Part shown: positions 1 through 8,747 of the stretch, in pieces
Layout of the letters: each line of letters begins with the position of its first letter
Position numbering within the stretch: the first letter of the stretch is position 1
From: an uncultured Pseudomonas sp.
GTDB taxonomy: Bacteria > Pseudomonadota > Gammaproteobacteria > Pseudomonadales > Pseudomonadaceae
Length of the DNA stretch: 22,646 bases
Direction: 5' to 3'
NCBI RefSeq assembly: GCF_946885885.1
Contig: NZ_CAMPHN010000064.1
Location: 1 to 22,646 of the forward strand
Notes under the pieces: model-generated
Told to the model about the DNA's origin: nothing
What the model saw: the letters and a program-made list of their open reading frames with translations, nothing else
The model's database searches: none
Made by a program: the position numbers and the translations under genes

Positions 1-119
1 CGATTGGCGTTGCCTGCCTGCAACCCGATGAGTCCGGCACCTTGGCCCAACTCTATGAAGGCGCGGACCGCGCGCTCTATAAAGCCAAGGCGGCCGGCCG
101 TAATCGGGTGGTGGGTTAG
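1..119 (+). CDS. GGDEF-domain protein (diguanylate cyclase), C-terminal fragment
   Basis: The window opens inside this gene. Reading from base 3, the frame ends with YEGADRALYKAKAAGRNRVV and a stop at 117-119. That tail (A-D-x-A-L-Y-x-A-K-x-x-G-R-N-x-V) is the typical end of GGDEF domains, which make cyclic di-GMP from two GTP. The catalytic GGDEF motif and any sensory N-terminus lie outside the window, so activity, location and input signal cannot be judged. The stop codon overlaps the first bases of the terminal inverted repeat of the element at 118-475, so that element inserted right at, or formed, the end of this gene. Confidence 0.8.
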   Translation, partial: IGVACLQPDESGTLAQLYEGADRALYKAKAAGRNRVVG

Positions 120-475
120 GGTCTGTTGCCGTTTCATCGCGACCGCGCCGGAGCCTGTTTTAGCGCGAGGCAAGGCACGAGACGCTCGTTTGTTCAGCAC
201 ATCCATGTGCTTCACCCCTTCGGGGCTTGCGCGCAAAAACGCTCCTGGCGTTTTTGTGGTCGTTCCAAATGAGCGTCGAGAAACGCAGTATCGCGCTAAA
301 ACAGGCCCGGCCCTACGGGTGGGGCCGCCTAGGTTGCGCGGAAAATCTCGCCATGCGTTGTTGTGGGACTTGGCAAGGGAAAACGCGGACGGCTAGTCCA
401 TTACCTGCGTCCCACGCCTAGCTTGGCGAGATTTTTCGCAGCAACGCGGCTTGCGCTGAAACGGCAACAGACCCT
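118..475. mobile_element. MITE-like non-coding element with 23-bp terminal inverted repeats and nested hairpins
   Basis: The ends 118-140 and 453-475 are inverted repeats matching at 22 of 23 positions (outer sequence AGGGTCTGTTGCCGTTTC). Inside are further complementary pairs: 153-168 with 291-306 (16 bp, perfect), 181-192 with 266-277 (11 of 12), 196-201 with 206-211, 234-242 with 248-256 (9 bp, perfect), 342-353 with 424-435 (12 bp, perfect) and 363-369 with 409-415 (7 bp, perfect). The element therefore folds into two branched arms closed by the terminal repeat. I see no believable protein in it. Size, terminal repeats and lack of coding fit a miniature transposable element. The tip GGGTCTGTTGCC loosely resembles IS6-type ends, but I see no clear target-site duplication. 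A structured repeat carrying an RNA is an alternative. Confidence 0.65.
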
Positions 476-589
476 GGGGGCTGTGCTTGGTTTACTCAGA
501 GGTGTCGTGCTGAGTAGTATGTTGAACGTTAGTACCAAATCCGGTCGTTTCAGCAACGCCAGAAGAATAATCAGACAGGGATCAGTGCC
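476..589. promoter_or_regulatory. Leader of the MalT-type regulator pair, with a dyad at 493-516
   Basis: This is the remaining spacer between the element and the TTG start at 590. It holds an inverted repeat TACTCAG-N10-CTGAGTA (493-499 and 510-516), which could be an operator or a small hairpin. No convincing -35/-10 pair stands out: TTGAAC at 522-527 has no good -10 box at normal spacing. A promoter is expected here or in the upstream element, but I cannot place it. Confidence 0.3.
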
Positions 590-3301
590 TTGGATACAGT
601 GCAAGATCCAGCCGCAGGTAGTCTTCAGCGCTCAAAACTCACGCCGCCCCGGGCTCCGCTCGATTATATGAGCCGGCCCCTGGTCGAGGCCGCCATTGCC
701 GAGCACCCGCATGCCCGGCTCTGGCTGTTTTCGGCGCCCGCCGGCTTTGGCAAAACCAGCGTCTTGACCGCCCTGGCGCAGTGGCGGTTGGCCGAGGGCG
801 AAGCGGTGGCCTGGTTGTCGCTGAGCCCGGAGGACGACGATCCTTCGCGCTTTCTCCTGCAACTGACCGATGCAATCGGCCCCTGGCTGCCAGGCCGGGG
901 CGCGGATGCGCGGACCTATCTGCAGAACACCATGCGTGTACCGGTGGCGGCGGTGATGGAAACGCTGCTGATGGACCTGGCCACGCTGAGCATCCCGTTG
1001 TTGCTGGTGCTCGACGATCTGCATCTGATTGGCAACGGGGAGCTGTTGGCCGCGCTGAACCGGTTGATCCGCTTCGCGCCCAATGCCTTCACGTTAGCCA
1101 TCGGCAGCCGTTCACAGCCTGCCTTGAATCTGGCGACCTTGCGCGCCAAGGGGCTGATGATCGAGATCGGCGAGCAGGACCTGCGTCTGAGTGAAGCCGA
1201 AACCCGCGAGTATCTGGCGCGACATGGCCAGCTGTTGGACGCTGAGGCGTTTGCCGCGCTCTATAAGCAGACCGAGGGCTGGATGGTCGGCGTGCACCTG
1301 GCCAGTCTGTGGCTGCGTCATCAGCCCGAGGCCCTTGCGCAGATGCTCGCCATGGGGACTGACCAAAGCGTTGTCGGCGATTACCTGTTGCGTAGCGTTT
1401 TTCAGCAGCTACCGGCCGATAAGCAGGAGCTGCTCCTGGCCCTGGGCATCGCCCAGCAGTTGAGTGGCGAACTGACCGAGGCGTTGACCGGACGTCAGGA
1501 CGGCCAACAGCTGCTCGAGCAGTTGGAGGCCATGCAGCTTTTCCTGTTACCGCTCGACCATGCGCGCCAGTGGTACCGTTTCCATAACCTGTTCGCCGAG
1601 TTTTTGCGCAGCCAGTTGAAGGCGCGCGATCCCGAGCGTTTCAAGCAGCTGCATTTCAATGCCAGCTTATGGTTCGCCAATCACCACATGCAGAACCTGG
1701 CGATCGAGCATGCGCGTCTGGCCGAAGACCCCGAGATGCTCGCTGCTTTGGTCGATGGCTGCGGCCTGGAGTTGATCAACCGCGGGCAACTGAACCTGAT
1801 CTACAAGTGGCGCCAGGACGTACCCGACGACATGGTCGAGCGTTTTCCGATTCTGGCGCTCGTCGACGTTTGGGGGCATGCGGCCGAACTGAGCCTGCCG
1901 GAAGCCTATCGCTTACTCGATGAGCAGATGGCGCGTTGGGGCGAGGCCAAAACGACGGGACCGTTGAGCGATAAGTTATTGGCGACCCTAGCGATCAAGG
2001 CGGTGATCGCCCTGCAGAAGGACGACCTGCACACCTGTGTCGTCCTGGCGCGCAAGGTCGAAGAACAATTGGGCCAGCACACGGCCTTTCTTGAAGTGGC
2101 GATGCTGATTATCGGTGCCCTGGCATCCTTGATGATGGGGTTGCCCGAGCAGGCCCGGCGGTTACTGGCCCTGGCCCAGCAGCGCAACCACTTTCTCGAA
2201 GGCCATTACCTGGATACGCAACTGGCCAATGTCGAAATTCTCATGTGCCTGGAGCGGGGGCAGGTCAGGCAAGCCGAAGTGCTGTTCGCCCAGTTGCAGG
2301 CGCGAATCGCACCCTGGTTCGCGAGGAAGTCCCGGGCGATTGCTTTACCTACCGTAACCGAAGCCGTGATCGCCTATACCCAGGGGCGCCTGGACGGCAT
2401 CGAGGAGCGCTTGTGCTGGGCGCTGGCCACTGTCGATGTGATCAACCCCATCGATCTCTATGCCCAAGGCATGCTGTGCATGGCCCGGGTCAAACGCATG
2501 CGCCACTCCCCCGCGGATGCCTCGGCCAGTTTGGCGTTGATGCAGAAATTGGCGTCGACCAATCAATCATGGCGTTTTTGTGCGATGGCACTTGGCGATG
2601 AGATTGCGCAGATCCTTCAGGAACCTGCGCTCGACAAACTCAAGCGCGCCGAGCAGCGCTTCAACGCCGTCGACTGGGCCAAGTTCGCCGCGCATTACCC
2701 GCATATGCGCTTCAATCCCGTGTTATGGGTGCAGGGCTTGACCCGTGTGCGCCTGCAGCAGGCACGCGGGCATTACAGCGAGGCGTTGCACGAGATCCGC
2801 CAACTGCGCGAAACGCTTATCGAGGACTGGCACGGTCTGCAGCGTTTACGCCTGGATCTGCTGGCGGCGCTGAGCTATCAACGCTTGGGCTATCAGGAGC
2901 GGGCGCATAACCTGCTGGTCGGGTGTCTGGTCGGTGCCGAGCGGGAAGGCGTACGCAGCCTGTTTATCGAGGAAGGGGAAGCCGTCCACCTGATGCTCAA
3001 GCAACTCGAAGCCGCCGAGCGACAACCCGCGTTGCAGGCATTCGTGCGGGAATTGCTGGCGCTGTGGCCGGGGCAAGGCATAGCGCAATCCGCGGATGGT
3101 CTGGACGAAGCCCTGACCGAGCGCGAGCGCGAGGTGGTGTGTTTGGCCGCCGAGGGGTTGTCGAACGAGCAGATCGGCCGACAGCTGGCGCTCGCCCTGG
3201 GCACGGTCAAATGGCACCTGCACAACATCTACGAGAAGCTCGGCGTGCGTAACCGTACCCAAGCCATTCGCCGCGCCCGCGAATTGAGTCTTCTGACATG
3301 A
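590..3301 (+). CDS. MalT-type (STAND) LuxR family transcriptional regulator, first of a pair
   Basis: A 903-residue protein with the MalT plan. It has an N-terminal P-loop NTPase with Walker A APAGFGKTS (about 49-57) and Walker B LLLVLDDLH (about 137-145). A long helical middle (about 380-820) resembles the TPR-like sensor domain of MalT, and a C-terminal LuxR helix-turn-helix (about 841-900) includes TVKWHLHNIYEKLGV. MalT relatives bind ATP, oligomerise on an inducer and activate transcription; the inducer here is unknown. The start is TTG at 590: the next residues, including SKLTPPRAPLDYMSRP, match the usual beginning of this family, so a later start would lose conserved sequence. The ribosome site is weak (AGGGA at 577-581). 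The stop overlaps the ATG of the next gene (ATGA), which suggests translational coupling. Confidence 0.88.
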   Translation: MDTVQDPAAGSLQRSKLTPPRAPLDYMSRPLVEAAIAEHPHARLWLFSAPAGFGKTSVLTALAQWRLAEGEAVAWLSLSPEDDDPSRFLLQLTDAIGPWLPGRGADARTYLQNTMRVPVAAVMETLLMDLATLSIPLLLVLDDLHLIGNGELLAALNRLIRFAPNAFTLAIGSRSQPALNLATLRAKGLMIEIGEQDLRLSEAETREYLARHGQLLDAEAFAALYKQTEGWMVGVHLASLWLRHQPEALAQMLAMGTDQSVVGDYLLRSVFQQLPADKQELLLALGIAQQLSGELTEALTGRQDGQQLLEQLEAMQLFLLPLDHARQWYRFHNLFAEFLRSQLKARDPERFKQLHFNASLWFANHHMQNLAIEHARLAEDPEMLAALVDGCGLELINRGQLNLIYKWRQDVPDDMVERFPILALVDVWGHAAELSLPEAYRLLDEQMARWGEAKTTGPLSDKLLATLAIKAVIALQKDDLHTCVVLARKVEEQLGQHTAFLEVAMLIIGALASLMMGLPEQARRLLALAQQRNHFLEGHYLDTQLANVEILMCLERGQVRQAEVLFAQLQARIAPWFARKSRAIALPTVTEAVIAYTQGRLDGIEERLCWALATVDVINPIDLYAQGMLCMARVKRMRHSPADASASLALMQKLASTNQSWRFCAMALGDEIAQILQEPALDKLKRAEQRFNAVDWAKFAAHYPHMRFNPVLWVQGLTRVRLQQARGHYSEALHEIRQLRETLIEDWHGLQRLRLDLLAALSYQRLGYQERAHNLLVGCLVGAEREGVRSLFIEEGEAVHLMLKQLEAAERQPALQAFVRELLALWPGQGIAQSADGLDEALTEREREVVCLAAEGLSNEQIGRQLALALGTVKWHLHNIYEKLGVRNRTQAIRRARELSLLT

Positions 3302-6024
3302 GTGGCGTCTCCCCATCCGTGCCACGCACCTTCGCGCCTTTAGTGACCAAGTTGTTCCCGGCGAATGCCGGCGACCGGCCGCTGCTGGTGCGCAAAGCCT
3401 TGCTGGAGCGACTGTTCGCTGTCCGGCAACAACGCCTGATGATTCTCAGCGCCCCCGCGGGTTTCGGTAAAAGCACCGCGCTCAGCCAGTTCCGCCTGCG
3501 TTTGCAGGCGGCGGGCGCCTGTGTGGCCTGGTTGACCTGTGACGAGTCGGACAGCGAGCCACAGCGCTTGTTGCGCTATTTGATCGCGGCCATAGGCGCC
3601 CAGTTGCCGGGCTTCGGCGGCCACACCGCGGGGTTGATGAAGGGGCATCTCAATCTGCCGCTCGAGGCATTGGCCGATGCTTTTTTGGTCGACCTGCGAC
3701 GGGTGGAAGTCGAGCTCTATCTGATGCTCGACGACTTCCATCGTATTCGCGATGCGGCCATGGGCCCGTTGGTGAGTTATTTCGTCGAGCGCATTCCAGA
3801 TAACGTGCACGTGATTGCCAGCACGCGCTACATCCCCGGGTTCGTCGAAGAACAGGCCGCGTCGTCCAGGCCCTGGCTGGCCAGGATAGATGCCGAGGAA
3901 TTACGTTTGAGTCGCGCCGAGACCGACGAATACCTGCGCGAAATCAAACAGCTGCCGTTAAGCAGCGCGGAAGTCGATTTGCTGCACGGGCGCACCGAGG
4001 GGTGGATCACCGCGCTGCACCTGGCCTCGCTGTCGTTGGCCCGGCATCCCGATCGCGCGGCCTTTCTCGCCGGGCTGTCGGGCACCGAACGCAATATCGC
4101 CGACTATTTGAGCGAAGACGTGCTGCACGCGTTGCCGACATCGTTGCAACGCTTTCTCGAACAGACCTCGCTACTCGACGAATTCGACGCCGAGCTGTGC
4201 GACGCGCTGACGGCGCGCAGCGACAGCCAGCAAGTCCTGCAACGCTTGCAGCGCGAGCAGCTATTCATCATTCCGCTGGACAGCGAGGGACGCTGGTTCC
4301 GTTATCACCCGCTGTTCGCCGAGTTCCTCCAGGGTAGTCTGAGCAAGCATGAGGATCCGACCCACCTGCTGCACGTGGCGGCGCGTTGGTGCGAAGGTCA
4401 TGGTTTGCCCAGCAAAGCGATCAAATATGCCCTTCGCGCCCGTGACTATGGCGTTGCCGCGCAGTTACTGGAGCGCCAGGGCGCGCGCCTGATTGCCGAC
4501 AACCGGGTGTATGGTGTGCTGGCGATGCTCAAGGGCATGCCCGCCGAAGTCATTTACGAGCATCCTATTTTCCAGATTTTCTATGCCTGGCAATTGGCCT
4601 TCGAGCAGAAATACGCCGAATCCGAAGCCTTGATCGAAGAGGTGAGCGGCCGCTTGCTACAGGGGCATGGCGATAACTTGCACCATGGTCTGGTGGAGCT
4701 GCTAGCCGCCGCGCAAGTGCTCAAGGCCTTGGTGCTGCTGTATCAGGATAAGCTCGACAGTTGCCTCAAGGTGGCCTGTCAGTGGTTGAGCCTGGTGCCG
4801 GAAAACCAGCCGGTATTTCGCGCCAGCCTGTCCTGCATACAGGCCGCCGCCTATGCCTCCCAGGGCGAGTATGGCGAGGCCAAGCGGTCGATCAGCGTGG
4901 TGCGCGGGTGCTTGCGTCAGACCGAAAGCACCTACCTGCATGTAGTGGCCAGCCTAGTCGAAACCTTGATCTGCAAGGAGTCGGGCGCATTGGAGCGTGG
5001 CCGCGCCCTTGCCGAGCGCGCGCGAAGCCGGGTCGAGCGGTTGTTCGGACGACGTAGCCGGGTGGGTGGGCCCTTGGCCTTGGCTTATGCGGATCTGTTG
5101 TACGAGCAAGACCGTCATGCCGCGATCCTCGCCGAGTTGCCCTTGGCGACCACTTGGCGCGATGTGGCCACGCCTGTGGAGCTGATCAGTCGCGGCAAGC
5201 TGGTGTTGGCGCGTGCGCGCTTTTTTGCCGGCGAGGCCGAGCAGGCTCTGGCCGATCTCGACGAGTGGCTGGAAACCCTGCACGGGCCCGGATACGAACG
5301 GGTTTACGCCCTGGGCATGTGTTGCAAGGTACAGTTTCTGTTGTGGCAGCAGCGGCCGAACGAGGCGGAGCGCATCTGCCTGCAGTTGCAGCGTCATCTG
5401 CCTGTGCAGAGTTCGGGCGGTTACGGCGATGCCAGCACGGCCATGGCGCTGGCGCAGGCGCGCCTGGCATTGAGCGAGCGGCTGGCGGCCAAAGCCCAGG
5501 CGGCACTGGAGGCCTGTTTGACGCAACAGACCGCCGCGCACCAGCGCGACAGGCGCTTCAGACTCAACTTGTTGCTGGCGGTGGCGTACTGGCGCAAGGG
5601 CAATCGCGACAAGGCCTTCGCCTTGCTCGCGCCAACCCTGGAGGACGCCTGGTTAAGCGGTTATCGCCGGATGTTCCTGGACGATGCCTTGTGGCTGTTG
5701 CCGCTTATGGAAGCCTGGCTCGCCGCCGAGGCGAAACCGGCGCCGGTCTGGCAGGGCCTGCTCGCGCAGTTGCGCGAACAGTGCAGCCGGCTTGCCGTCG
5801 ACCCCGACAGCTTCGATGAAAATCAGGATATCAGCCACCGTGAGCGGGAGATCCTGCGTTTCGTCGCAGCGGGGCTTTCCAATCGCGATATCGCGCAAAC
5901 CGTGCACCTGTCCGAGGCGACGATCAAATGGCACCTGCATAACCTGTTCGCCAAGCTGGGCGTGCGCAGCCGCACGCAGGCGGTGATCAAGGGTAAGGGG
6001 TTGGGGTTGTTGAGCGAGGCGTAG
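3298..6024 (+). CDS. MalT-type (STAND) LuxR family transcriptional regulator, second of a pair
   Basis: A 908-residue relative of the preceding protein with the same plan. Walker A is SAPAGFGKST (about 51-60), Walker B is YLMLDDFHRI (about 141-150), the middle is a long alpha-helical repeat region, and a LuxR helix-turn-helix occupies about 845-905 with TIKWHLHNLFAKLGV. The recognition region is nearly the same as in the first protein, so the two may bind similar DNA, while the sensor regions differ. The ATG lies within the ATGA overlap with the upstream stop, so the two are almost certainly co-transcribed and translated together. The pair may be a paralogue duplication or a hetero-oligomeric regulator. 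Targets and ligands are not visible; no metabolic gene adjoins on the same strand. Confidence 0.88.
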   Translation: MSGVSPSVPRTFAPLVTKLFPANAGDRPLLVRKALLERLFAVRQQRLMILSAPAGFGKSTALSQFRLRLQAAGACVAWLTCDESDSEPQRLLRYLIAAIGAQLPGFGGHTAGLMKGHLNLPLEALADAFLVDLRRVEVELYLMLDDFHRIRDAAMGPLVSYFVERIPDNVHVIASTRYIPGFVEEQAASSRPWLARIDAEELRLSRAETDEYLREIKQLPLSSAEVDLLHGRTEGWITALHLASLSLARHPDRAAFLAGLSGTERNIADYLSEDVLHALPTSLQRFLEQTSLLDEFDAELCDALTARSDSQQVLQRLQREQLFIIPLDSEGRWFRYHPLFAEFLQGSLSKHEDPTHLLHVAARWCEGHGLPSKAIKYALRARDYGVAAQLLERQGARLIADNRVYGVLAMLKGMPAEVIYEHPIFQIFYAWQLAFEQKYAESEALIEEVSGRLLQGHGDNLHHGLVELLAAAQVLKALVLLYQDKLDSCLKVACQWLSLVPENQPVFRASLSCIQAAAYASQGEYGEAKRSISVVRGCLRQTESTYLHVVASLVETLICKESGALERGRALAERARSRVERLFGRRSRVGGPLALAYADLLYEQDRHAAILAELPLATTWRDVATPVELISRGKLVLARARFFAGEAEQALADLDEWLETLHGPGYERVYALGMCCKVQFLLWQQRPNEAERICLQLQRHLPVQSSGGYGDASTAMALAQARLALSERLAAKAQAALEACLTQQTAAHQRDRRFRLNLLLAVAYWRKGNRDKAFALLAPTLEDAWLSGYRRMFLDDALWLLPLMEAWLAAEAKPAPVWQGLLAQLREQCSRLAVDPDSFDENQDISHREREILRFVAAGLSNRDIAQTVHLSEATIKWHLHNLFAKLGVRSRTQAVIKGKGLGLLSEA

Positions 6025-6163
6025 TGGGACGAAGGATAGGGCCGGTTGCCGCTACCAGGCCGTTGCGCTCGGGGCGGTGCGCGGTATATGCGGGGTTATA
6101 TGGCGCTCAAGCTGCGCAGTCGCGCGTAGCGTTCCCGCGTCACCCAACCGGTAAAAGCCGGGC

Positions 6164-6202
6164 AAAAAAAACGCCGCTCACTTGGTATAGGTGAACGGCG
6201 TT
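6164..6202 (-). terminator. Rho-independent terminator of the minus-strand operon
   Basis: The arms 6170-6181 and 6191-6202 pair over 12 bp with one G-U. On the minus strand the stem is followed by eight T residues (the A run at 6164-6171). It lies 22 bases past the stop of the ATP-grasp gene. On the plus strand no T tract follows, so it is less suited to ending the regulator pair. The rest of 6025-6163 shows only weak dyads. Confidence 0.85.
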
Positions 6203-6224
6203 GTGGCATTGCGGCGCGGAGTTA

Positions 6225-7211
6225 TCAGATCTCGGCCATGGGCACATGACCGAACAACCCTTGTGAAAAGCGCATGCGCTCTTCCGCGGTTTCCTCCAGG
6301 CCTTTCTTCTTCAGTTCGGCCAGGCGCGCTTCCACCGCGTGGGCGCGATGGGTCAAGCCGCAGTCGTTGGCGATCTGGATATTCAAGCCGGGGCGGGCGT
6401 TGAGCTCGAGGATCAGCGGACCCTTGTCCTGATCGAGCACCATGTCCACCCCGATATAACCGAGGCCGCAGAGCTCGTAGCAGCCGGCCGCGAGTTTCAT
6501 GAAACCATCCCAGTTCGGCAACTGCACACCATCGACCGCGTTGGTGGTGTCGGGGTGTTTGCTGATTTTGTTGTTCAGCCAGGTGCCGCGCAGGGTAACC
6601 CCGGTGGCCAGATCCACGCCGACACCGATGGCGCCCTGGTGCAGGTTGGCCTTGCCACCGGATTGGCGGGTCGGCAGACGCAGCATGGCCATGATCGGAT
6701 AGCCCATAAGTACGATGATGCGGATGTCCGGCACACCTTCGTAACTGATGCTTTTGAAGATCTGATCCGGGGTGACGCGGTATTCGATCAGCGCACGGTC
6801 GCGATGGCCGCCCAAGGAGTAAAGCCCGGTGAGAATGCTGGAAATCTGGTGCTCGATTTCCTCATGGCTGATGATCTTGCCGGAGACGGTTTTGTACTTG
6901 TCCTCGAAGCGATCCGCGATCACCAGAATGCCGTCGCCGCCGGCGCCCTGCGCCGGCTTGACCACGAAATCCGGGCGGTCGCCAATGATCTCGCGCAGCT
7001 TGTCGATGCCTTTTTCGGTCTCGATTATCCCGTACAGTTCCGGCACATCGATGCCGGCTTCGATGGCGCGTTCTTTGGTGATGATCTTATCGTCGACGAT
7101 CGGGTACAGGTGCCGTTTGTTGTACTTCAGCACATAGTCCGCGTTGCGCCGGTTGATACCCATGATGCCTTTGGCTTCGAGGGCCTTCCACGTCTTGATC
7201 AGGCCGAACAT
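6225..7211 (-). CDS. Alpha-L-glutamate ligase-like protein (RimK-related ATP-grasp)
   Basis: A 328-residue ATP-grasp protein. The ATP-binding segment is DFVVKPAQGAGGDGI (about 81-95) and the metal-binding end is LILELNARPGLN (about 266-277), with the Glu and Asn expected for Mg-ATP ligases. It matches the family annotated as alpha-L-glutamate ligase-like or sugar-transfer-associated ATP-grasp. Such enzymes join a carboxylate to an amine through an acyl-phosphate. The substrate is unknown. No signal peptide or membrane segment is visible, so it is predicted to be cytoplasmic. It is the last gene of the three-gene minus-strand operon, four bases after the 7TM gene, and a terminator follows. The set (retropepsin-like protease, pseudo-transglutaminase-7TM, ATP-grasp) recurs in Pseudomonas, so a shared peptide-modification role is likely but is inference. 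Confidence 0.88.
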   Translation of the reverse strand: MFGLIKTWKALEAKGIMGINRRNADYVLKYNKRHLYPIVDDKIITKERAIEAGIDVPELYGIIETEKGIDKLREIIGDRPDFVVKPAQGAGGDGILVIADRFEDKYKTVSGKIISHEEIEHQISSILTGLYSLGGHRDRALIEYRVTPDQIFKSISYEGVPDIRIIVLMGYPIMAMLRLPTRQSGGKANLHQGAIGVGVDLATGVTLRGTWLNNKISKHPDTTNAVDGVQLPNWDGFMKLAAGCYELCGLGYIGVDMVLDQDKGPLILELNARPGLNIQIANDCGLTHRAHAVEARLAELKKKGLEETAEERMRFSQGLFGHVPMAEI

Positions 7212-7215
7212 GGCG

Positions 7216-8742
7216 TTAGTCCTTCAGGAAGGCTTTGAAGCGGAAGAGTTCGGTCAAGCGGTAGCCGCGATAGCGACCCATCGCCAACATGAAGCCCACC
7301 AGAATCATCAGAATGGCCGGGAAGGTAAACACGAAGTAGACCAGCTGCGGCACGCTCATCAACAGGTGCGCCAGGGTGGCTGCCACCAGGGTGCCGACCG
7401 CGACTTTGAAGGCATGGCCGCCGCCACGCTCTTCCCAGGTGATCGACAGGCGCTCGATGGTCATGGTCAGGATCACCATCGGGAACAGCGCGACCGACAG
7501 GCCGCGTTCCAGGCCTAGCTTGTGGCTGAACAAGCTGATCACCGCGATCAGCACCACCACGAACGTCAGCACCACCGATAGCCTCGGCAGCATTTGCAGC
7601 TTCAGGTGTTCGAGGTAGGAGCGTAGCGACAGGCCCAGCGTGGTGATCACGGTGAACAGGATGATGCCGAAGCCCAGTTGGGTTTCGCGGAACGCCAGGG
7701 CGATCAGCACCGGGGTGAAGGTGCCGAGGGTCTGCAGGCCGCCGAGGTTGCGCAGGATCAGAATCACCAGCACACCGATGGGGATCATCACCATGATCAT
7801 GAAAGTCTGCTGGGTCTGCAGCGGCAGGCCATACAGCGAGTATTCGAGGAAGTCGGCGTCGGTGTTCTCGTCGGTCAGCTTGGCCAGGCGAATGGCGTTC
7901 ATCTCACTGTTGTTCAGGCTGAAGCTGACTTGCGCCTGCTTACCGCCTTCCAGGTCGATCAGGTTGGCGTCGCCGATCCACCAGACCAGACGGTCGGCAG
8001 GCAAACCTTGTTCGCCCGTCTCGGGGTTGAAATACAGCCATTTCTCACCGTTGAAGCTACGCAGCCAGAGCTCCGGGCTCTGCTGGATGTCGGCGGCCAA
8101 ACGTATGGTGTGCAGGCGCTCCATCGGCACGTGGGCGATGGACAATAACAACTCGATGGCTTTGGCCTTGTTGGCGGTCGAGGCATCGCCGGCGAGCAGC
8201 AGCTTGACGTTGTCGTCGGTTCTATTATTGACCCGCTTGATGGTCTCGCTGATAAAGGTTTCGACGTCCGCCGAATGCTGGCGAATCGGGGCGAGCAGGG
8301 CGTCGGCGGCGATCTTTTCGGCGCCCTCGACCGGGATGCTGTCGCGGAAGATCGGCCCCTTGGCTTTGGCCTGTTCGCCGCTGTAGCGCTTGGTCAGCAC
8401 CAGACGGTAATACAGGGTTTGCTTGCCGCTGGCGCGGCGTGCCGACCAGGTGACTTTGCGGTTGCCGTCGCTACGGTTGATGCTCACCCCGTAGTTGTTC
8501 GAGATGAAACTCTCGTTGAGACTGACGTAATCCTGATTCAGCGGCGGCACGAACATTTGCAGCTTGACCGGCTCGCGCGGGTTGGCTTGGAACTCGACTC
8601 TGGCATCGATGTTCCACAGGTCGTCGGTTTCGTCCTCGGTCAACGGGATGCCGAGAATGAAGATTTGATAGGCCGTAATCAAAATGCCCAGGCTCACCAA
8701 TAGCGTGATCAGGACTTTCAGATGCAGGTTAAGAGAGCGCAT
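7216..8742 (-). CDS. Inactive transglutaminase domain fused to seven transmembrane helices
   Basis: A 508-residue membrane protein. One N-terminal helix (about 9-31) precedes a soluble domain (about 35-310), followed by seven C-terminal hydrophobic segments (about 313-333, 337-351, 356-373, 388-406, 414-430, 444-462, 467-488). Basic loops after segments 1, 3, 5 and 7 put the soluble domain in the periplasm and the C-terminus in the cytoplasm. The soluble domain resembles a transglutaminase fold, with ELWLRSFNGEKWLYFNPETG at 224-243. The positions expected for the catalytic His and Asp appear to be Glu224 and Asn239, and the whole protein has no cysteine. This fits the family annotated as inactive transglutaminase fused to 7TM. 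It is probably a scaffold or peptide-binding partner of the flanking ligase and protease; spacings are 4-5 bases (or a few more to the protease stop). Confidence 0.9.
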   Translation of the reverse strand: MRSLNLHLKVLITLLVSLGILITAYQIFILGIPLTEDETDDLWNIDARVEFQANPREPVKLQMFVPPLNQDYVSLNESFISNNYGVSINRSDGNRKVTWSARRASGKQTLYYRLVLTKRYSGEQAKAKGPIFRDSIPVEGAEKIAADALLAPIRQHSADVETFISETIKRVNNRTDDNVKLLLAGDASTANKAKAIELLLSIAHVPMERLHTIRLAADIQQSPELWLRSFNGEKWLYFNPETGEQGLPADRLVWWIGDANLIDLEGGKQAQVSFSLNNSEMNAIRLAKLTDENTDADFLEYSLYGLPLQTQQTFMIMVMIPIGVLVILILRNLGGLQTLGTFTPVLIALAFRETQLGFGIILFTVITTLGLSLRSYLEHLKLQMLPRLSVVLTFVVVLIAVISLFSHKLGLERGLSVALFPMVILTMTIERLSITWEERGGGHAFKVAVGTLVAATLAHLLMSVPQLVYFVFTFPAILMILVGFMLAMGRYRGYRLTELFRFKAFLKD

Positions 8743-8747
8743 GGAAT

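Noticed and set aside
118..140. Integron attC or attI-type site at the element end
   Set aside because: The bases GTTAGGG do not match the GTTRRRY core, and no integrase or cassette array is present.
4..396. A 130-codon frame across the GGDEF end and the repeat element
   Set aside because: It runs out of frame with the GGDEF tail, has no conserved motif and is made mostly of the palindromic element.
6339..7238. A 299-codon plus-strand frame opposite the ATP-grasp gene
   Set aside because: No recognisable domain and no operon context; the minus-strand protein carries clear ATP-grasp motifs.
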